DNA of 64,000 nucleotides from Erysipelothrix sp. HDW6A (lineage in GTDB: Bacteria > Bacillota_I > Bacilli_A > Erysipelotrichales > Erysipelotrichaceae), in the NCBI RefSeq assembly GCF_011400295.1, contig NZ_CP049859.1:620001-684000 (forward strand). Reading direction: 5' to 3'. A program made the position numbers and the translations under genes. The notes under the pieces were generated by a model. It saw only the letters and a program-made list of their open reading frames with translations. It ran no database searches and was not told the DNA's origin. Each line of letters opens with the position of its first letter. Positions within the stretch are counted from its first letter, which is position 1. Below, piece after piece: positions 1-8,727 of this stretch.

Positions 1-170
1 TTCTTGATGATGGTTCATCAGTGGATATTGTAGAAGAATCCGCAATTAATCATATTTATCAAGAAGGAGAACGTGTTCAAGTTGGCGTTAAGACTGACAA
101 GATCAATGTGTTCTCACATGACGGTTCACAAAACTATGTAAAAGGTGTTGTGAATGACAATATTCAATAA
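1..170 (+). CDS. ABC transporter ATP-binding protein, C-terminal end only
   Basis: An open frame enters from the left edge (first full codon at position 3) and stops at 168-170. The 55 visible residues read like a TOBE-type C-terminal beta domain of an iron or polyamine importer ATPase (residues such as VQVGVKTDKINVF). The following permease starts at 154, overlapping the end of this frame by 17 bases, which implies translational coupling and one operon. The ATPase motifs lie outside the window, so the assignment rests on position and the short tail. Confidence 0.6.
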   Translation, partial: LDDGSSVDIVEESAINHIYQEGERVQVGVKTDKINVFSHDGSQNYVKGVVNDNIQ

Positions 171-1812
171 GATGAGGAAGCCAGATTTTTGGAAATCTTC
201 TACATTTATCATCATTGTTTTATATGGTGTCTTCTTTGTCTGGCCTATTATTAATCTATTGGGACAATCTGTCTATACTAAGGAAACAGGATTTACACTT
301 GCGAACTTCGCTAAGTTTTTCGGTCAAGGCTATTACTTACAAACGATTATAAACAGTTTCAAAGTAACGATCTTAGCTACGATGCTAACCTTGCTGATTG
401 GTGTTCCTTTAGCGTATTTCTTAACAGTATATAAAGTACGTGGTAAGAAATTCCTAAATATTGTAATTATTCTATCATCAATGTCAGCACCATTTATTGG
501 CGCTTACTCCTGGATCTTATTATTAGGACGTAGTGGTCTCATCACAAAGTTCTTTAGTAATACTTTAGGTATCAACATGCCTGACATTTATGGATTTAAT
601 GGGATCTTACTTGTATTAACACTACAACTCTTCCCACTGGTTTACATGTATATTCAAGGGGCGTTAAACAGTGTTGATAACACATTATTTGAAGCAGCAG
701 AAAGCATGGGAATTACAGGCTTTAAACGTTTCTTTAAAGTAGTACTTCCACTAATCATGCCTACTATCTATGCGAGTGCATTGTTAGTATTCATGCGTGC
801 CTTCGCTGACTTTGGTACACCAATGCTTATTGGTGAAGGTTACCGTACTTTCCCACGACTTATCTTTGATGAGTTTGTATCGGAAGTTGGTGGTGATACA
901 GGATTTGCCGCTGCAATATCTGTTATCGCAATTGCCTTAACAACCGCATTCTTCTTAACCCAACGTTATTTATCCAATCGTAAACAGTTCTCCATGAGTG
1001 CCCTTCACTCAGTAGAACCTAAGAAGATGAAAAAAGGCCTTTCAATCTTTGTGCATAGCTTTGCGTATGGCATTGTCGCACTCGCATTCATGCCTCAAAT
1101 CTATGTCTTCTATACCTCCTTCCAGAAGACATCAGGCCTACTTTTCCTCGATGGTTACTCACTTGATAGTTATCGACAAGCCTTCTCAAGATTAGGAAGC
1201 AGTATTCAAAATACATTCTTAATCCCAGGTATCTCGCTCGTCATTATCTTAATTATCGCTGTGATTATTGCTTACATTGCAGTAAGACGTAGAAATGCAC
1301 TCACTGCAACAGTTGATACAATTTCAATGATTCCGTATATTATTCCAGGAACTGTAATGGGTATCGCTCTCTTAACAACTCTTTCTAAAAAACCATTCAT
1401 GTTAACAGGGACTTATGCCATTATGATTATTGCGCTTGTAATTCGACGCTTACCGTACACAATACGATCATCCGTCGCAATTCTTCAACAAATCTCTATC
1501 AGTGTTGAAGAAGCAGCAATCTCTCTTGGTGCAAGTAATGCTAAAACATTCTTCAAGATTACAGTTCCTATGATGTCTGCAGGAGTTATTTCCGGGGCAA
1601 TATTAAGCTGGATTACGATGATTTCAGAACTATCAACATCGATTATCTTGTATACATCACGAACACAAACAATGACAGTTTCTATTTACACGCAAGTATT
1701 ACGTGGTAACTATGGTATCGCAGCTGCATTATCTGCAATCCTGACATTTGTGACCGTTATCTCCTTACTTGTATTTATGAAACTTTCGAAAGGAAAAGAT
1801 ATTCAAATGTAA
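154..1812 (+). CDS. ABC transporter permease, iron(III)-type, fused double membrane domain
   Basis: 552 residues with about twelve hydrophobic segments in two halves, the layout of FbpB/AfuB-type permeases in which two binding-protein-dependent permease domains are fused. Each half has an EAA-type loop that contacts the ATPase: EAAESMGITGFKRFF near residue 180 and EEAAISLGASNAKTFF near 451. It would carry a bound solute, probably ferric iron or a related anion complex, across the membrane. The ATPase tail overlaps its start; a binding protein is expected upstream of the window. A strong terminator follows directly. Substrate is inferred from the family, not visible in the sequence. Confidence 0.8.
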   Translation: MTIFNKMRKPDFWKSSTFIIIVLYGVFFVWPIINLLGQSVYTKETGFTLANFAKFFGQGYYLQTIINSFKVTILATMLTLLIGVPLAYFLTVYKVRGKKFLNIVIILSSMSAPFIGAYSWILLLGRSGLITKFFSNTLGINMPDIYGFNGILLVLTLQLFPLVYMYIQGALNSVDNTLFEAAESMGITGFKRFFKVVLPLIMPTIYASALLVFMRAFADFGTPMLIGEGYRTFPRLIFDEFVSEVGGDTGFAAAISVIAIALTTAFFLTQRYLSNRKQFSMSALHSVEPKKMKKGLSIFVHSFAYGIVALAFMPQIYVFYTSFQKTSGLLFLDGYSLDSYRQAFSRLGSSIQNTFLIPGISLVIILIIAVIIAYIAVRRRNALTATVDTISMIPYIIPGTVMGIALLTTLSKKPFMLTGTYAIMIIALVIRRLPYTIRSSVAILQQISISVEEAAISLGASNAKTFFKITVPMMSAGVISGAILSWITMISELSTSIILYTSRTQTMTVSIYTQVLRGNYGIAAALSAILTFVTVISLLVFMKLSKGKDIQM

Positions 1813-1837
1813 AGGAAAGGGCAACCTTTCCTTTTTT
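1811..1837 (+). terminator. Rho-independent terminator after the ABC permease
   Basis: Perfect 10-bp stem AAAGGAAAGG / CCTTTCCTTT with loop GCAA, followed by T residues. It begins inside the permease stop codon, so the next gene needs its own promoter or readthrough. Confidence 0.85.
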
Positions 1838-1860
1838 GAGAATATCGTTATAATTGAACT

Positions 1861-3534
1861 ATGAATAATTCGATGACAACATTTGAAGAACGCATTAAAA
1901 ACACGTTTATCCGTTATGGACGTGTTCCTTTCATTATCATCCTTGCTATGACATTACTTATTATTGTGAGTTTCTATGCTTATACTAATATTTTTCAAGT
2001 AAAACAAACTCAGAGTAGTGTGGAGAGTTCCAGTCAATTGGTTATCGATGCAATCAATGATACGATAGATACAATTGAAGAGAATATTGACTATAATGAA
2101 CTAATCGAAGACCCTAATACCTATTTCCAGACACTCTATCAGTATTATTATCGCTTGAATGGTAAGCTCGATAGTAAGGCTCAGTTTATTGTCTTTGAAG
2201 ATAATCATGCACTCTTTATCAGTCAACCTTCTTTATTAGGAAGTGACTACAATCGACTGATTAACAGCTATATACGTGATCAATTAAATGAAGACTCGCT
2301 TTATATTACCCAGTTTGCAGAAATTAATGACCAGCAAATGTCCTCTTTAGCGATAGGTAAGAAGTTAAGTGAAAATATTAGTATTGTCTTCTATATCAGT
2401 GTTGATTACTTTAAAGAAGTTTTAGAACAACAACGTCCTAATCATGCAGTGATAGCTGACGGTTTTGATAATGTAATCGCAACAACTTCAAAAGACTTTG
2501 TGACTTCTGTTTCAAAGTTTAATCCTGATCACAAAAAAACAATTGACCTCGATCATACTAAATATACGGTATACAGTAAAAGTATTATGGACAGTCAATT
2601 AAAGGTTAGTGTTCTAGTTCAGAATCAGGAGCTGTATGTTCTTGCGATATTCATTAGTGGAGTAGCAGGACTGGCATTATTCTTTATGCAACGTATTAAT
2701 CGCTTATCAGCACAAAAAGCAGGACGAGAAGTTAGTGGTTCAGTTTCGATTCTTATGGAAGGTGTAAAGCGTCTAGAAGAAGGTAACTTAGATACCCATG
2801 TAGAAATTGATACTCACGATGAATTTGAATCACTTGCGAATGCTTTCAATACGATGAGTGACCAACTTCAACTGCTTATGTCATCCAATGAAAGACTTAT
2901 AGAACTTCGCAAGAATGCTGAAATCAAACAGCTTGAAGCTCAATTCAATCCTCATTTCTTATACAACTCACTTGAGACAGTTCGCTATCTCATTGAGGAT
3001 GATCCGAAAACTGCTGAGTTACTGATTCTTAACACTTCCAAACTCTTACGATATAGTATCGCTGCTAGCGAGAAAGAAGTGCCTTTTAGCGAGGATATGG
3101 AGTACATTGAACTCTTCCTGCATATTAATAAACTTCGTCTAGGTGAGCGTTTTAACTACACTATAGAGATAGAAGAAGAAGTATTGGATATGAACTTACC
3201 CAAACTTATCTTACAACCCCTTATTGAGAACTGCTTAAAGCATGGTTATAAGAGTAAAGATACCCTCAATGTCGGGATAGTAGGGTATATGAAAGATGGC
3301 TATATCTACATTCATGTGATTGATGATGGCGATGGTATGACACCAGAACTTGTCAAGAGCTTTAATGACATTGATATGGATACAATCTATAATAAAGCAC
3401 GCTTTGGTGTTATGAGTGTTATCCAAAGAATCCATTTGCTTTATGGAACTAAAGGAAGTGTTTATGTAGATAGTAATAGCAGTGGTACTCATATCATTAT
3501 CTGCATCCCGGAAGGAGGTCTTGAAATTGTATAG
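1861..3534 (+). CDS. Sensor histidine kinase, YesM/LytS-like class
   Basis: 557 residues: a membrane segment near 20-42, an extracellular sensing region to about 255, a second membrane segment near 258-275, a HAMP linker (about 280-340), a His_kinase domain with the phospho-acceptor motif FNPHFLYNSLETV around residue 361, and a HATPase domain with N box LQPLIENCLKHG near 450 and G box DDGDGM near 488. It phosphorylates the AraC-type regulator encoded next, whose start lies within its last codons. Location behind an ABC importer suggests it senses that solute or the binding protein. No Shine-Dalgarno is visible at 1861; ATG 1873 is an in-frame alternative, also without one. Confidence 0.88.
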   Translation: MNNSMTTFEERIKNTFIRYGRVPFIIILAMTLLIIVSFYAYTNIFQVKQTQSSVESSSQLVIDAINDTIDTIEENIDYNELIEDPNTYFQTLYQYYYRLNGKLDSKAQFIVFEDNHALFISQPSLLGSDYNRLINSYIRDQLNEDSLYITQFAEINDQQMSSLAIGKKLSENISIVFYISVDYFKEVLEQQRPNHAVIADGFDNVIATTSKDFVTSVSKFNPDHKKTIDLDHTKYTVYSKSIMDSQLKVSVLVQNQELYVLAIFISGVAGLALFFMQRINRLSAQKAGREVSGSVSILMEGVKRLEEGNLDTHVEIDTHDEFESLANAFNTMSDQLQLLMSSNERLIELRKNAEIKQLEAQFNPHFLYNSLETVRYLIEDDPKTAELLILNTSKLLRYSIAASEKEVPFSEDMEYIELFLHINKLRLGERFNYTIEIEEEVLDMNLPKLILQPLIENCLKHGYKSKDTLNVGIVGYMKDGYIYIHVIDDGDGMTPELVKSFNDIDMDTIYNKARFGVMSVIQRIHLLYGTKGSVYVDSNSSGTHIIICIPEGGLEIV

Positions 3535-4309
3535 AGTCTGTATTGTAGAAGATGAAGAGATTATCCGTAAAGGTTTGATTCGGTCTATAGATTGGGAAAA
3601 TTTTAATAGTAAGGTAGTAGGTGATGCTGCTAATGGCTTAGAAGGTTACAAGCTTATTGAAAGAGAGAAACCTGACATTATTATTCTTGACATAAATATG
3701 CCCATAATGGATGGCATTCAATTGCTAGAAAAGCTTCCACGTCATACCTATGCTGTTATTATTATCAGTGGTCATTCTGAGTTTAGCTATGCAAAGAAAG
3801 CTATCGAATATGGCGTCAGTGAGTATCTTTTAAAGCCACTGGATCATGATGAGTTGGTGCAAAGCCTCCATCGTGCAATTCAAGATATAGAGATGAGACG
3901 CTCCTATGAAGTGAAAAGTGATGAAGCAGAAATAGTATATCAAGCACTGAAACCACATAATGATATTGAATCTACAACACTTCAAATGGCTTTAAAATAT
4001 ATCCAAGATAACTATAATGAAAAGATTACTTTAGATGATTTAAGACAGCATACAGGGCGTAGTGTTACACTCATCAACAACCGTTTCCAAAAGTTTTTGG
4101 GAATGACATTTAACGATTATTTAACCCGTTTCCGTATCCAAAAAGCAATTGAACTCATGCAAGAGGGAAACCTACACTTGTATGAAATTGCAGAAGATAT
4201 AGGCTTTAATGACTATAAGTATTTCAATCAAGTATTTCAGAAAATTATTGGAACATCGCCCAAAATAGTGTTAACATATTTTGCACGTGTGAACGCTGAG
4301 TCTGAATAA
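3527..4309 (+). CDS. Response regulator, AraC-type output (YesN-like)
   Basis: 260 residues: receiver domain (about 1-120) with acidic pocket VEDEE and phospho-acceptor Asp in LDINMP near residue 54, and a C-terminal AraC/XylS double helix-turn-helix (about 160-255). I choose the TTG at 3527 because AAGGAGG at 3512-3518 lies 8 bases upstream; the receiver then begins immediately. The start overlaps the kinase stop by 8 bases. It would activate the neighbouring importer in response to the kinase. A terminator-like hairpin follows at 4324. Confidence 0.88.
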   Translation: MYRVCIVEDEEIIRKGLIRSIDWENFNSKVVGDAANGLEGYKLIEREKPDIIILDINMPIMDGIQLLEKLPRHTYAVIIISGHSEFSYAKKAIEYGVSEYLLKPLDHDELVQSLHRAIQDIEMRRSYEVKSDEAEIVYQALKPHNDIESTTLQMALKYIQDNYNEKITLDDLRQHTGRSVTLINNRFQKFLGMTFNDYLTRFRIQKAIELMQEGNLHLYEIAEDIGFNDYKYFNQVFQKIIGTSPKIVLTYFARVNAESE

Positions 4310-4323
4310 CGATTATTAATTAA

Positions 4324-4378
4324 AAAGAACAGCTAGATTTGAATTTTTCATTCATTTCTAAAGCTGTTCTTTATTTTG
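4324..4378. terminator. Convergent terminator
   Basis: Stem arms AAAGAACAGCT (4324-4334) and AGCTGTTCTTT (4362-4372) with a 27-base loop, T-rich on the plus side and on the minus side, placed between the convergent response regulator and citG genes. Confidence 0.65.
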
Positions 4379-4382
4379 ATTA

Positions 4383-5192
4383 TTAGGCTTTGTCAGTACT
4401 GATCATCCGATCATAGTTGTATAGGAAGATTGTGACTGCAAGTAAGTCCGCACTTCCTCCTGGACTCAGGTTATGTTTCTTAAACACTCGATTCATTTTG
4501 GACAAATGGTCATTGATATCCAAATATTTAGAAGAAGCGAGTTCTTGACCGAGCTCTAAGCCCTCAATACCTCCACGCTTCAACATGTTCGTATCAACAT
4601 TTTGTTCGATGAGTTTAAGGAGTGCTTCTTTGACTTTTAAGTCAGTAGGTTTATCTTGCATCATAATTGGTAATGAGTGATTCATTACTGTTGGAAGTCC
4701 TTCTTCAACCTCACCACGAATACCTTTAATACCATGTTCATGATAAAGGATTTCTCCGTAAGTCTTAGGTTTTTCGTTTTTCTCGAGTTCTTCGTAAACT
4801 AAGCCCTCTGTCATTTCTTGTATTATTGTAATTAGAGTATCAAGTTTCGGATAATTTCCATATCCAATGGCTGATAGGATGATACCAAATAAGAAGTTTG
4901 CACCTTTGTGTGTATTCACATTATTCGTTACTTGATACATATCGTGTTCAGCATCCATACCAATAGATCGTATCGAGTTAAAGAGTTCTTTTTGATTTCC
5001 ATTAAAGGATAAGCCTTGAAGTAAGTAATTCTCAAAGCTTTGCTTTAAAGCGTAAGCACTTGCTACAAAATCATCGTAGTTCATGTCAGTATGAGATCCT
5101 GCATCAAGGGGATCAACTAAACCTGGCTTTGGTTCAAGACTTGCTTCATCAAGAAGTGCTTGGATTGCGAGATCAACGATTCTTTTTTGCAT
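4383..5192 (-). CDS. citG: Triphosphoribosyl-dephospho-CoA synthase
   Basis: 269 residues typical of CitG/MdcB; the family signature EPKPGLVDPLDAGSH is near the N terminus and the SPGGSADLLAVTIFL motif near the C terminus. CitG condenses ATP with dephospho-CoA to make the precursor of the citrate lyase prosthetic group, which CitX then attaches to CitD. It overlaps the upstream GntR regulator gene by 20 bases, so the two are one minus-strand operon. The rest of the citrate genes lie downstream on the plus strand. Confidence 0.92.
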   Translation of the reverse strand: MQKRIVDLAIQALLDEASLEPKPGLVDPLDAGSHTDMNYDDFVASAYALKQSFENYLLQGLSFNGNQKELFNSIRSIGMDAEHDMYQVTNNVNTHKGANFLFGIILSAIGYGNYPKLDTLITIIQEMTEGLVYEELEKNEKPKTYGEILYHEHGIKGIRGEVEEGLPTVMNHSLPIMMQDKPTDLKVKEALLKLIEQNVDTNMLKRGGIEGLELGQELASSKYLDINDHLSKMNRVFKKHNLSPGGSADLLAVTIFLYNYDRMISTDKA

Positions 5193-5874
5193 CGTTTCTC
5201 ATTTCTAAAAGAATGAAATCACGGGATAAGCCAAGATGCTCGCGAATAATCATTTCCATTTGTTCTACTTCGCCATTACATAAACAACGATATATCATGC
5301 GGTGTTCCTGGAGAGCGCGTGCACGGCGATCGTCTGCGGTTAGTGATATATCACGGAATCGTATGAGGTAGTCACGTAAACGATTTTGAATGGTCTCTAA
5401 ACGTGGCATACGCGCAAATTGATAGACCATGGTGTTGAATTCCTTTGACATCTCAATAACTTGACGGACATTACCTTTTGCCTGAGCTTCGTCAGTTCTG
5501 TCAAGTAGGTCTTCCATTTCTTTAAAGTCGTCTGGTGTCATTAGTTTCATTGAGTTCGTAGCAGCAAGAATATCAAGTACGGTGCGTATTTGATAGATTT
5601 CTAAGACATCTTCCTCACTAAAGGTTGTGACTACAATGCCAAAGTTTGGAATGTATTCAACGATTCCTTCATCTTGGATTCTTCGTAATGCCTCACGAAC
5701 TGGTGTACGACTGACATTAAGGTATTCAGCATACTGTTTCTCATTTATTCTTTCGCCCATTGGTATCACACCAGTTATTATTGCTGTACGCAATCCCTCA
5801 TAAATAATCTGGTTTAACGGTAGACTCTGTGATAAGTCTACAATCCGAACGAGCTCGTCCATATTTACTGCCAT
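5173..5874 (-). CDS. citO: GntR family (FCD/FadR-type) regulator, probable citrate regulator
   Basis: 233 residues: N-terminal winged helix (about 15-85, with EKQYAEYLNVSRTPVREALR, the GntR signature) and a helical FCD effector domain (about 95-220). Cotranscribed with citG in a citrate-utilisation region, so it is the likely citrate-responsive regulator, by analogy with CitO of Enterococcus, an activator of the cit operons of the same superfamily. SD sequence AAGGAGAAG lies just upstream of the start and a TATAAT element lies about 50 bases upstream. The symbol is given by context and family, not by an alignment. Confidence 0.75.
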   Translation of the reverse strand: MAVNMDELVRIVDLSQSLPLNQIIYEGLRTAIITGVIPMGERINEKQYAEYLNVSRTPVREALRRIQDEGIVEYIPNFGIVVTTFSEEDVLEIYQIRTVLDILAATNSMKLMTPDDFKEMEDLLDRTDEAQAKGNVRQVIEMSKEFNTMVYQFARMPRLETIQNRLRDYLIRFRDISLTADDRRARALQEHRMIYRCLCNGEVEQMEMIIREHLGLSRDFILLEMRNDAKKNR

Positions 5875-5932
5875 ATTCTTCTCCTTTTATTTTTATGCCA
5901 TAGTTGTGTCGCTTTCTTGTATTATACCAAAC

Positions 5933-5943
5933 TAATTGTCATT
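5933..5943. promoter_or_regulatory. Candidate regulator site near the citO promoter
   Basis: TAATTGTCATT, whose exact reverse complement AATGACAATTA recurs at 8490-8500 in the intergenic region before the citrate carrier. An 11-base match at two citrate-linked control regions is suggestive but could be chance in AT-rich DNA. Confidence 0.3.
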
Positions 5944-5975
5944 GAGATATAAGAACCGTGTGAATTGGAAAGGGG

Positions 5976-6003
5976 TAAAAACACCTTGCCAGATGACAAG
6001 GTG
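5976..6003 (-). terminator. Terminator of the minus-strand gene at 6026-6730
   Basis: Arms CACCTTG (5982-5988) and CAAGGTG (5997-6003) with an 8-base loop; on the minus strand the stem is followed by TTTTT. Confidence 0.7.
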
Positions 6004-6025
6004 ATTGTGTAAGTTGAAAACTTGC

Positions 6026-6730
6026 TTATTCTTTAACTGTTGATAAAACTTCAATCGTGTTTGCTTCATCGTCAACGAGAATGTTTATTATGTCATTTCG
6101 TTGTTCAAATGAAATAAGTTGATAGAAGTGATACCCTTCAATTTCCTTCAAATAGCTGAGTTCACCGTGTTTCTTAAAACGATTCATTTGTGATTCATTT
6201 AAAGTGTGGTGTGACTTTAAGATGAATCGATTTTGTAATTCTTTATTTGAGAATCCGTTATTGCGTAAAAATGGAACATAGAGTTTACGTGTGAAACGGC
6301 GTTGATTCACAGAACGGATAACAGTTATAACCATTAGGATTCCAATCACCCATCCACCAATTGCAGGTGGGAGAATCGGTACAAAGCCAGTTAATACAGT
6401 AAAAATCAATAAAGCAATGAGACAATACAAAGTCGTTCTTTTGTAGCTAATGTTTAATGCGTCATAATATTCTTTAAGAGCTTTAAGATCAAAAGCATCT
6501 TTCTTTCCTGAATAATATGCATAAGCATGAGCATAGCTTTTCGCATCTAAAACTGGTGTCTTAGAAGGGGAATAACTAAGGTTAAAATAGTGATTCTTTG
6601 GACTTGCAACTTTATCAAACTTAAGAAATTGATAGTTTACTTGCGTTAGTTCGTAACCTTCTTGGTATTTTTCTTGTAGAAGCGAATTAATGTCTTCAAA
6701 TGAGCTGAGTTGATTGATGAATTTGTACAT
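6026..6730 (-). CDS. Hypothetical membrane protein
   Basis: I do not recognise this family. I place the start at 6730 (second in-frame Met of the longer frame) because AAGGA lies 10 bases upstream and the longer frame lacks a ribosome-binding site. The 234 residues have an N-terminal soluble part with aromatic-rich short strands (MYKFINQLSSFEDINSL, some resemblance to DUF2812-type proteins), two adjacent hydrophobic segments around residues 105-150, and a C-terminal soluble domain. It sits alone between citO and the PEP carboxykinase gene with its own terminator; nothing ties it to citrate metabolism. Confidence 0.6.
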   Translation of the reverse strand: MYKFINQLSSFEDINSLLQEKYQEGYELTQVNYQFLKFDKVASPKNHYFNLSYSPSKTPVLDAKSYAHAYAYYSGKKDAFDLKALKEYYDALNISYKRTTLYCLIALLIFTVLTGFVPILPPAIGGWVIGILMVITVIRSVNQRRFTRKLYVPFLRNNGFSNKELQNRFILKSHHTLNESQMNRFKKHGELSYLKEIEGYHFYQLISFEQRNDIINILVDDEANTIEVLSTVKE

Positions 6731-6876
6731 AATAGTTCCATCCTTATATTCATAGAGTATCACAACCAATGTTTTATAAGTGTACTTTTGGTGCATTTCA
6801 AAATATTAATGAAAAAACTCTAATAAAACACCAATAATGGTCCAAGATAGTGTACAGTTTAGGTAAGGAGGTTCTT

Positions 6877-8412
6877 ATGGAAACAAAACCAATCAATGAT
6901 GCAATGAGACTTACGATTGAGTCTGCATTTTACCAAAATAATGTAGAAACTTTAGCGTCAATTTCTGATGCTTACACAATGGCCCTTCATGCAGAGGATA
7001 CCATTGTTACAGATTTGGATGTATATCAGGCTGAGACTTTAGGATTACCTCAAGGTGCAAAGGTATTAGTGAATAATCATGGTTCGATTGTGGGTCGAAC
7101 TGCCCGAGCTCGTCAAATATTAGGGGATGCAAGCGATGAAGGAATAATTGAACTTATTCAAGATGTTATTGCTAAGAATAGTTTTTGTGATTTTGTAAGA
7201 GCAAATGCAAGTGTTGGTCTTCATGAGTCATTTACTATGAATGCTTCACTTATGATTCCAAAGAAATACGTCAATAATGCTTATAATTTCTTGTTGAACT
7301 TTAATCCAGTTAGAGTTACAAATCCATTAGAGGAACTCTTTCTTTATGTAGATCCAGACTGGTCTTCAGAGAAGTATCCTGATGGTTTAGTTGTCCTAGA
7401 TCCTATTTCCCATACTGGAATTGTCTTGGGACTCAAATACTTTGGGGAAATAAAGAAAGGAATTCTTTCTTTAGCTTGGAACATTGCTCACCGTCGTGGT
7501 TATATCTCATGTCATGGTGGCCTAAAAGTTCTTAATGGGACTGCAATTGCGGCATTTGGTCTATCTGGTTCGGGAAAATCAACATTAACACTCCATGACC
7601 ATAAGGATGAAGATACTGTAGCTGTGCTTCATGATGATGCGTTTGTGATATCCAGTGATTTTAATCGTGCGATTGCATTAGAACCTTCATATTTTGATAA
7701 GACATCTGATATGAAAGAGGGATCGGATGCTATTAAATATCTCACGACAGTCCAAAATAATGGTGTAACACTTGATGCTAATGGTAAGAGAATCCTTGTT
7801 ACAGAAGACCGTCGAAATAAGAATGGTCGTTGTATTAAGTCCTATTTCGCAACACCGAATCGTGTAAATCATGTGGATCAACCTTTGGATGCACTCTTGT
7901 GGATTATGAAAGATGCAAGCTTGCCACCACTTGTTAAGGTTAATAGTGCGACACTTGCTTCATCCATGGGAGCTACACTGATGACTACTCGTAGTAATGC
8001 TGAGAATGCAAGTGATGAAGGTCAAGTTGTCATTGAGCCTTATGCAAATCCATTTAGAATCTACCCGCTTTGTGAAGACTATGAAAAGTTCAAAGCTCTT
8101 TTTGATACTGGAGAAACTGCGTGTTACATTGTGAATACTGGTTACTTTGATGGTAAGAAGGTGACACCACAAGTTAGCCTTTCACTTTTAGAAGGAATTG
8201 CGAATAATACACTAGAATTTAAGAGTCTATCCACGGATGTATGTTTAGAATATGCTGTAGTTGATGGCTATGAACCGAATTTAGAGGATGAACATTATCT
8301 TGAAGCAATTGAGAAGTCTTTTGCTAAGCGTGTTGATTATGTTGCAACACTTCCTGAAGATAATGCCTTACCAGATGAGGTAAGAGAATCTTTTGCGATA
8401 AATTTTAGATGA
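6877..8412 (+). CDS. pckA: Phosphoenolpyruvate carboxykinase, ATP type
   Basis: 511 residues. The P-loop GLSGSGKSTLTL is near residue 228, followed by the kinase-2 aspartates in HDDAFV (about 252), a YFGEIKKG motif matching the family's YAGEMKKG, and an EDRR segment near 309. Catalyses reversible oxaloacetate + ATP to PEP + CO2 + ADP; in a citrate fermenter it can divert lyase-derived oxaloacetate to PEP. AAGGAGG at 6865-6871 selects ATG 6877 over an upstream in-frame GTG at 6850. The P-loop has Ser-Gly-Lys-Ser where many orthologues have Thr-Gly-Lys-Thr. Monocistronic: a terminator follows. Divergence from classical PckA leaves some doubt on exact substrate. Confidence 0.8.
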   Translation: METKPINDAMRLTIESAFYQNNVETLASISDAYTMALHAEDTIVTDLDVYQAETLGLPQGAKVLVNNHGSIVGRTARARQILGDASDEGIIELIQDVIAKNSFCDFVRANASVGLHESFTMNASLMIPKKYVNNAYNFLLNFNPVRVTNPLEELFLYVDPDWSSEKYPDGLVVLDPISHTGIVLGLKYFGEIKKGILSLAWNIAHRRGYISCHGGLKVLNGTAIAAFGLSGSGKSTLTLHDHKDEDTVAVLHDDAFVISSDFNRAIALEPSYFDKTSDMKEGSDAIKYLTTVQNNGVTLDANGKRILVTEDRRNKNGRCIKSYFATPNRVNHVDQPLDALLWIMKDASLPPLVKVNSATLASSMGATLMTTRSNAENASDEGQVVIEPYANPFRIYPLCEDYEKFKALFDTGETACYIVNTGYFDGKKVTPQVSLSLLEGIANNTLEFKSLSTDVCLEYAVVDGYEPNLEDEHYLEAIEKSFAKRVDYVATLPEDNALPDEVRESFAINFR

Positions 8413-8441
8413 TACTATGTCCACTTTGGTGGACTAATAAG

Positions 8442-8474
8442 GAGATAGATTGTATAAAAGTCTATCTCTTTTTA
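8442..8474 (+). terminator. Terminator after pckA
   Basis: Arms GAGATAGA (8442-8449) and TCTATCTC (8461-8468) with an 11-base loop, then TTTTT. Confidence 0.8.
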
Positions 8475-8489
8475 TTGATATATGAACAG

Positions 8490-8500
8490 AATGACAATTA
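8490..8500. promoter_or_regulatory. Second copy of the AATGACAATTA motif
   Basis: AATGACAATTA, the exact reverse complement of the sequence near the citO promoter at 5933-5943. Candidate operator for the GntR regulator. Confidence 0.3.
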
Positions 8501-8618
8501 AAGTGATGTTGAGAAAATATTTTCTTGAATACAAATAATTATCAAAAGTTGTGAAATAAAGTTTTTTTATTAACAAGTGATTCTCAAGAGATTATGTGTT
8601 TCTATCACACCGTTTCAC

Positions 8619-8658
8619 AAAAATTAAGCACTTCTTACTGGATGAAAGCTTAATTTTT
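8619..8658. promoter_or_regulatory. Inverted repeat in the citrate carrier upstream region
   Basis: Perfect 11-bp arms AAAAATTAAGC (8619-8629) and GCTTAATTTTT (8648-8658) around an 18-base loop. The T-run on the plus strand makes it terminator-like, but no gene ends here: pckA already has its terminator 150 bases upstream. It may be an operator or stop stray transcription entering the citrate carrier promoter. Confidence 0.4.
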
Positions 8659-8671
8659 ACTTAGGTTTTCA

Positions 8672-8711
8672 AAGTGTTTTTCAAGTGTTCCTAGTGTTTT
8701 GAGAGTGTTCT
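8672..8711 (+). promoter_or_regulatory. Phased AGTGTT repeat array upstream of the citrate carrier
   Basis: AGTGTT occurs at 8673, 8684, 8693 and 8704, so the array is two imperfect 20-base units with helically spaced hexamers (steps 11, 9, 11). It sits just upstream of the -35 region, the place expected for an activator. The 11-mer AAGTGTTTTTC at 8672-8682 recurs exactly at 11789-11799 before the citrate lyase operon. Confidence 0.5.
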
Positions 8712-8727
8712 AAATAGCCTATTGGTA

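Noticed and set aside
5060-5371. 103-codon plus-strand frame across the citG-citO junction
   Set aside because: Antisense to two well-supported genes, no ribosome-binding site, composition not protein-like.
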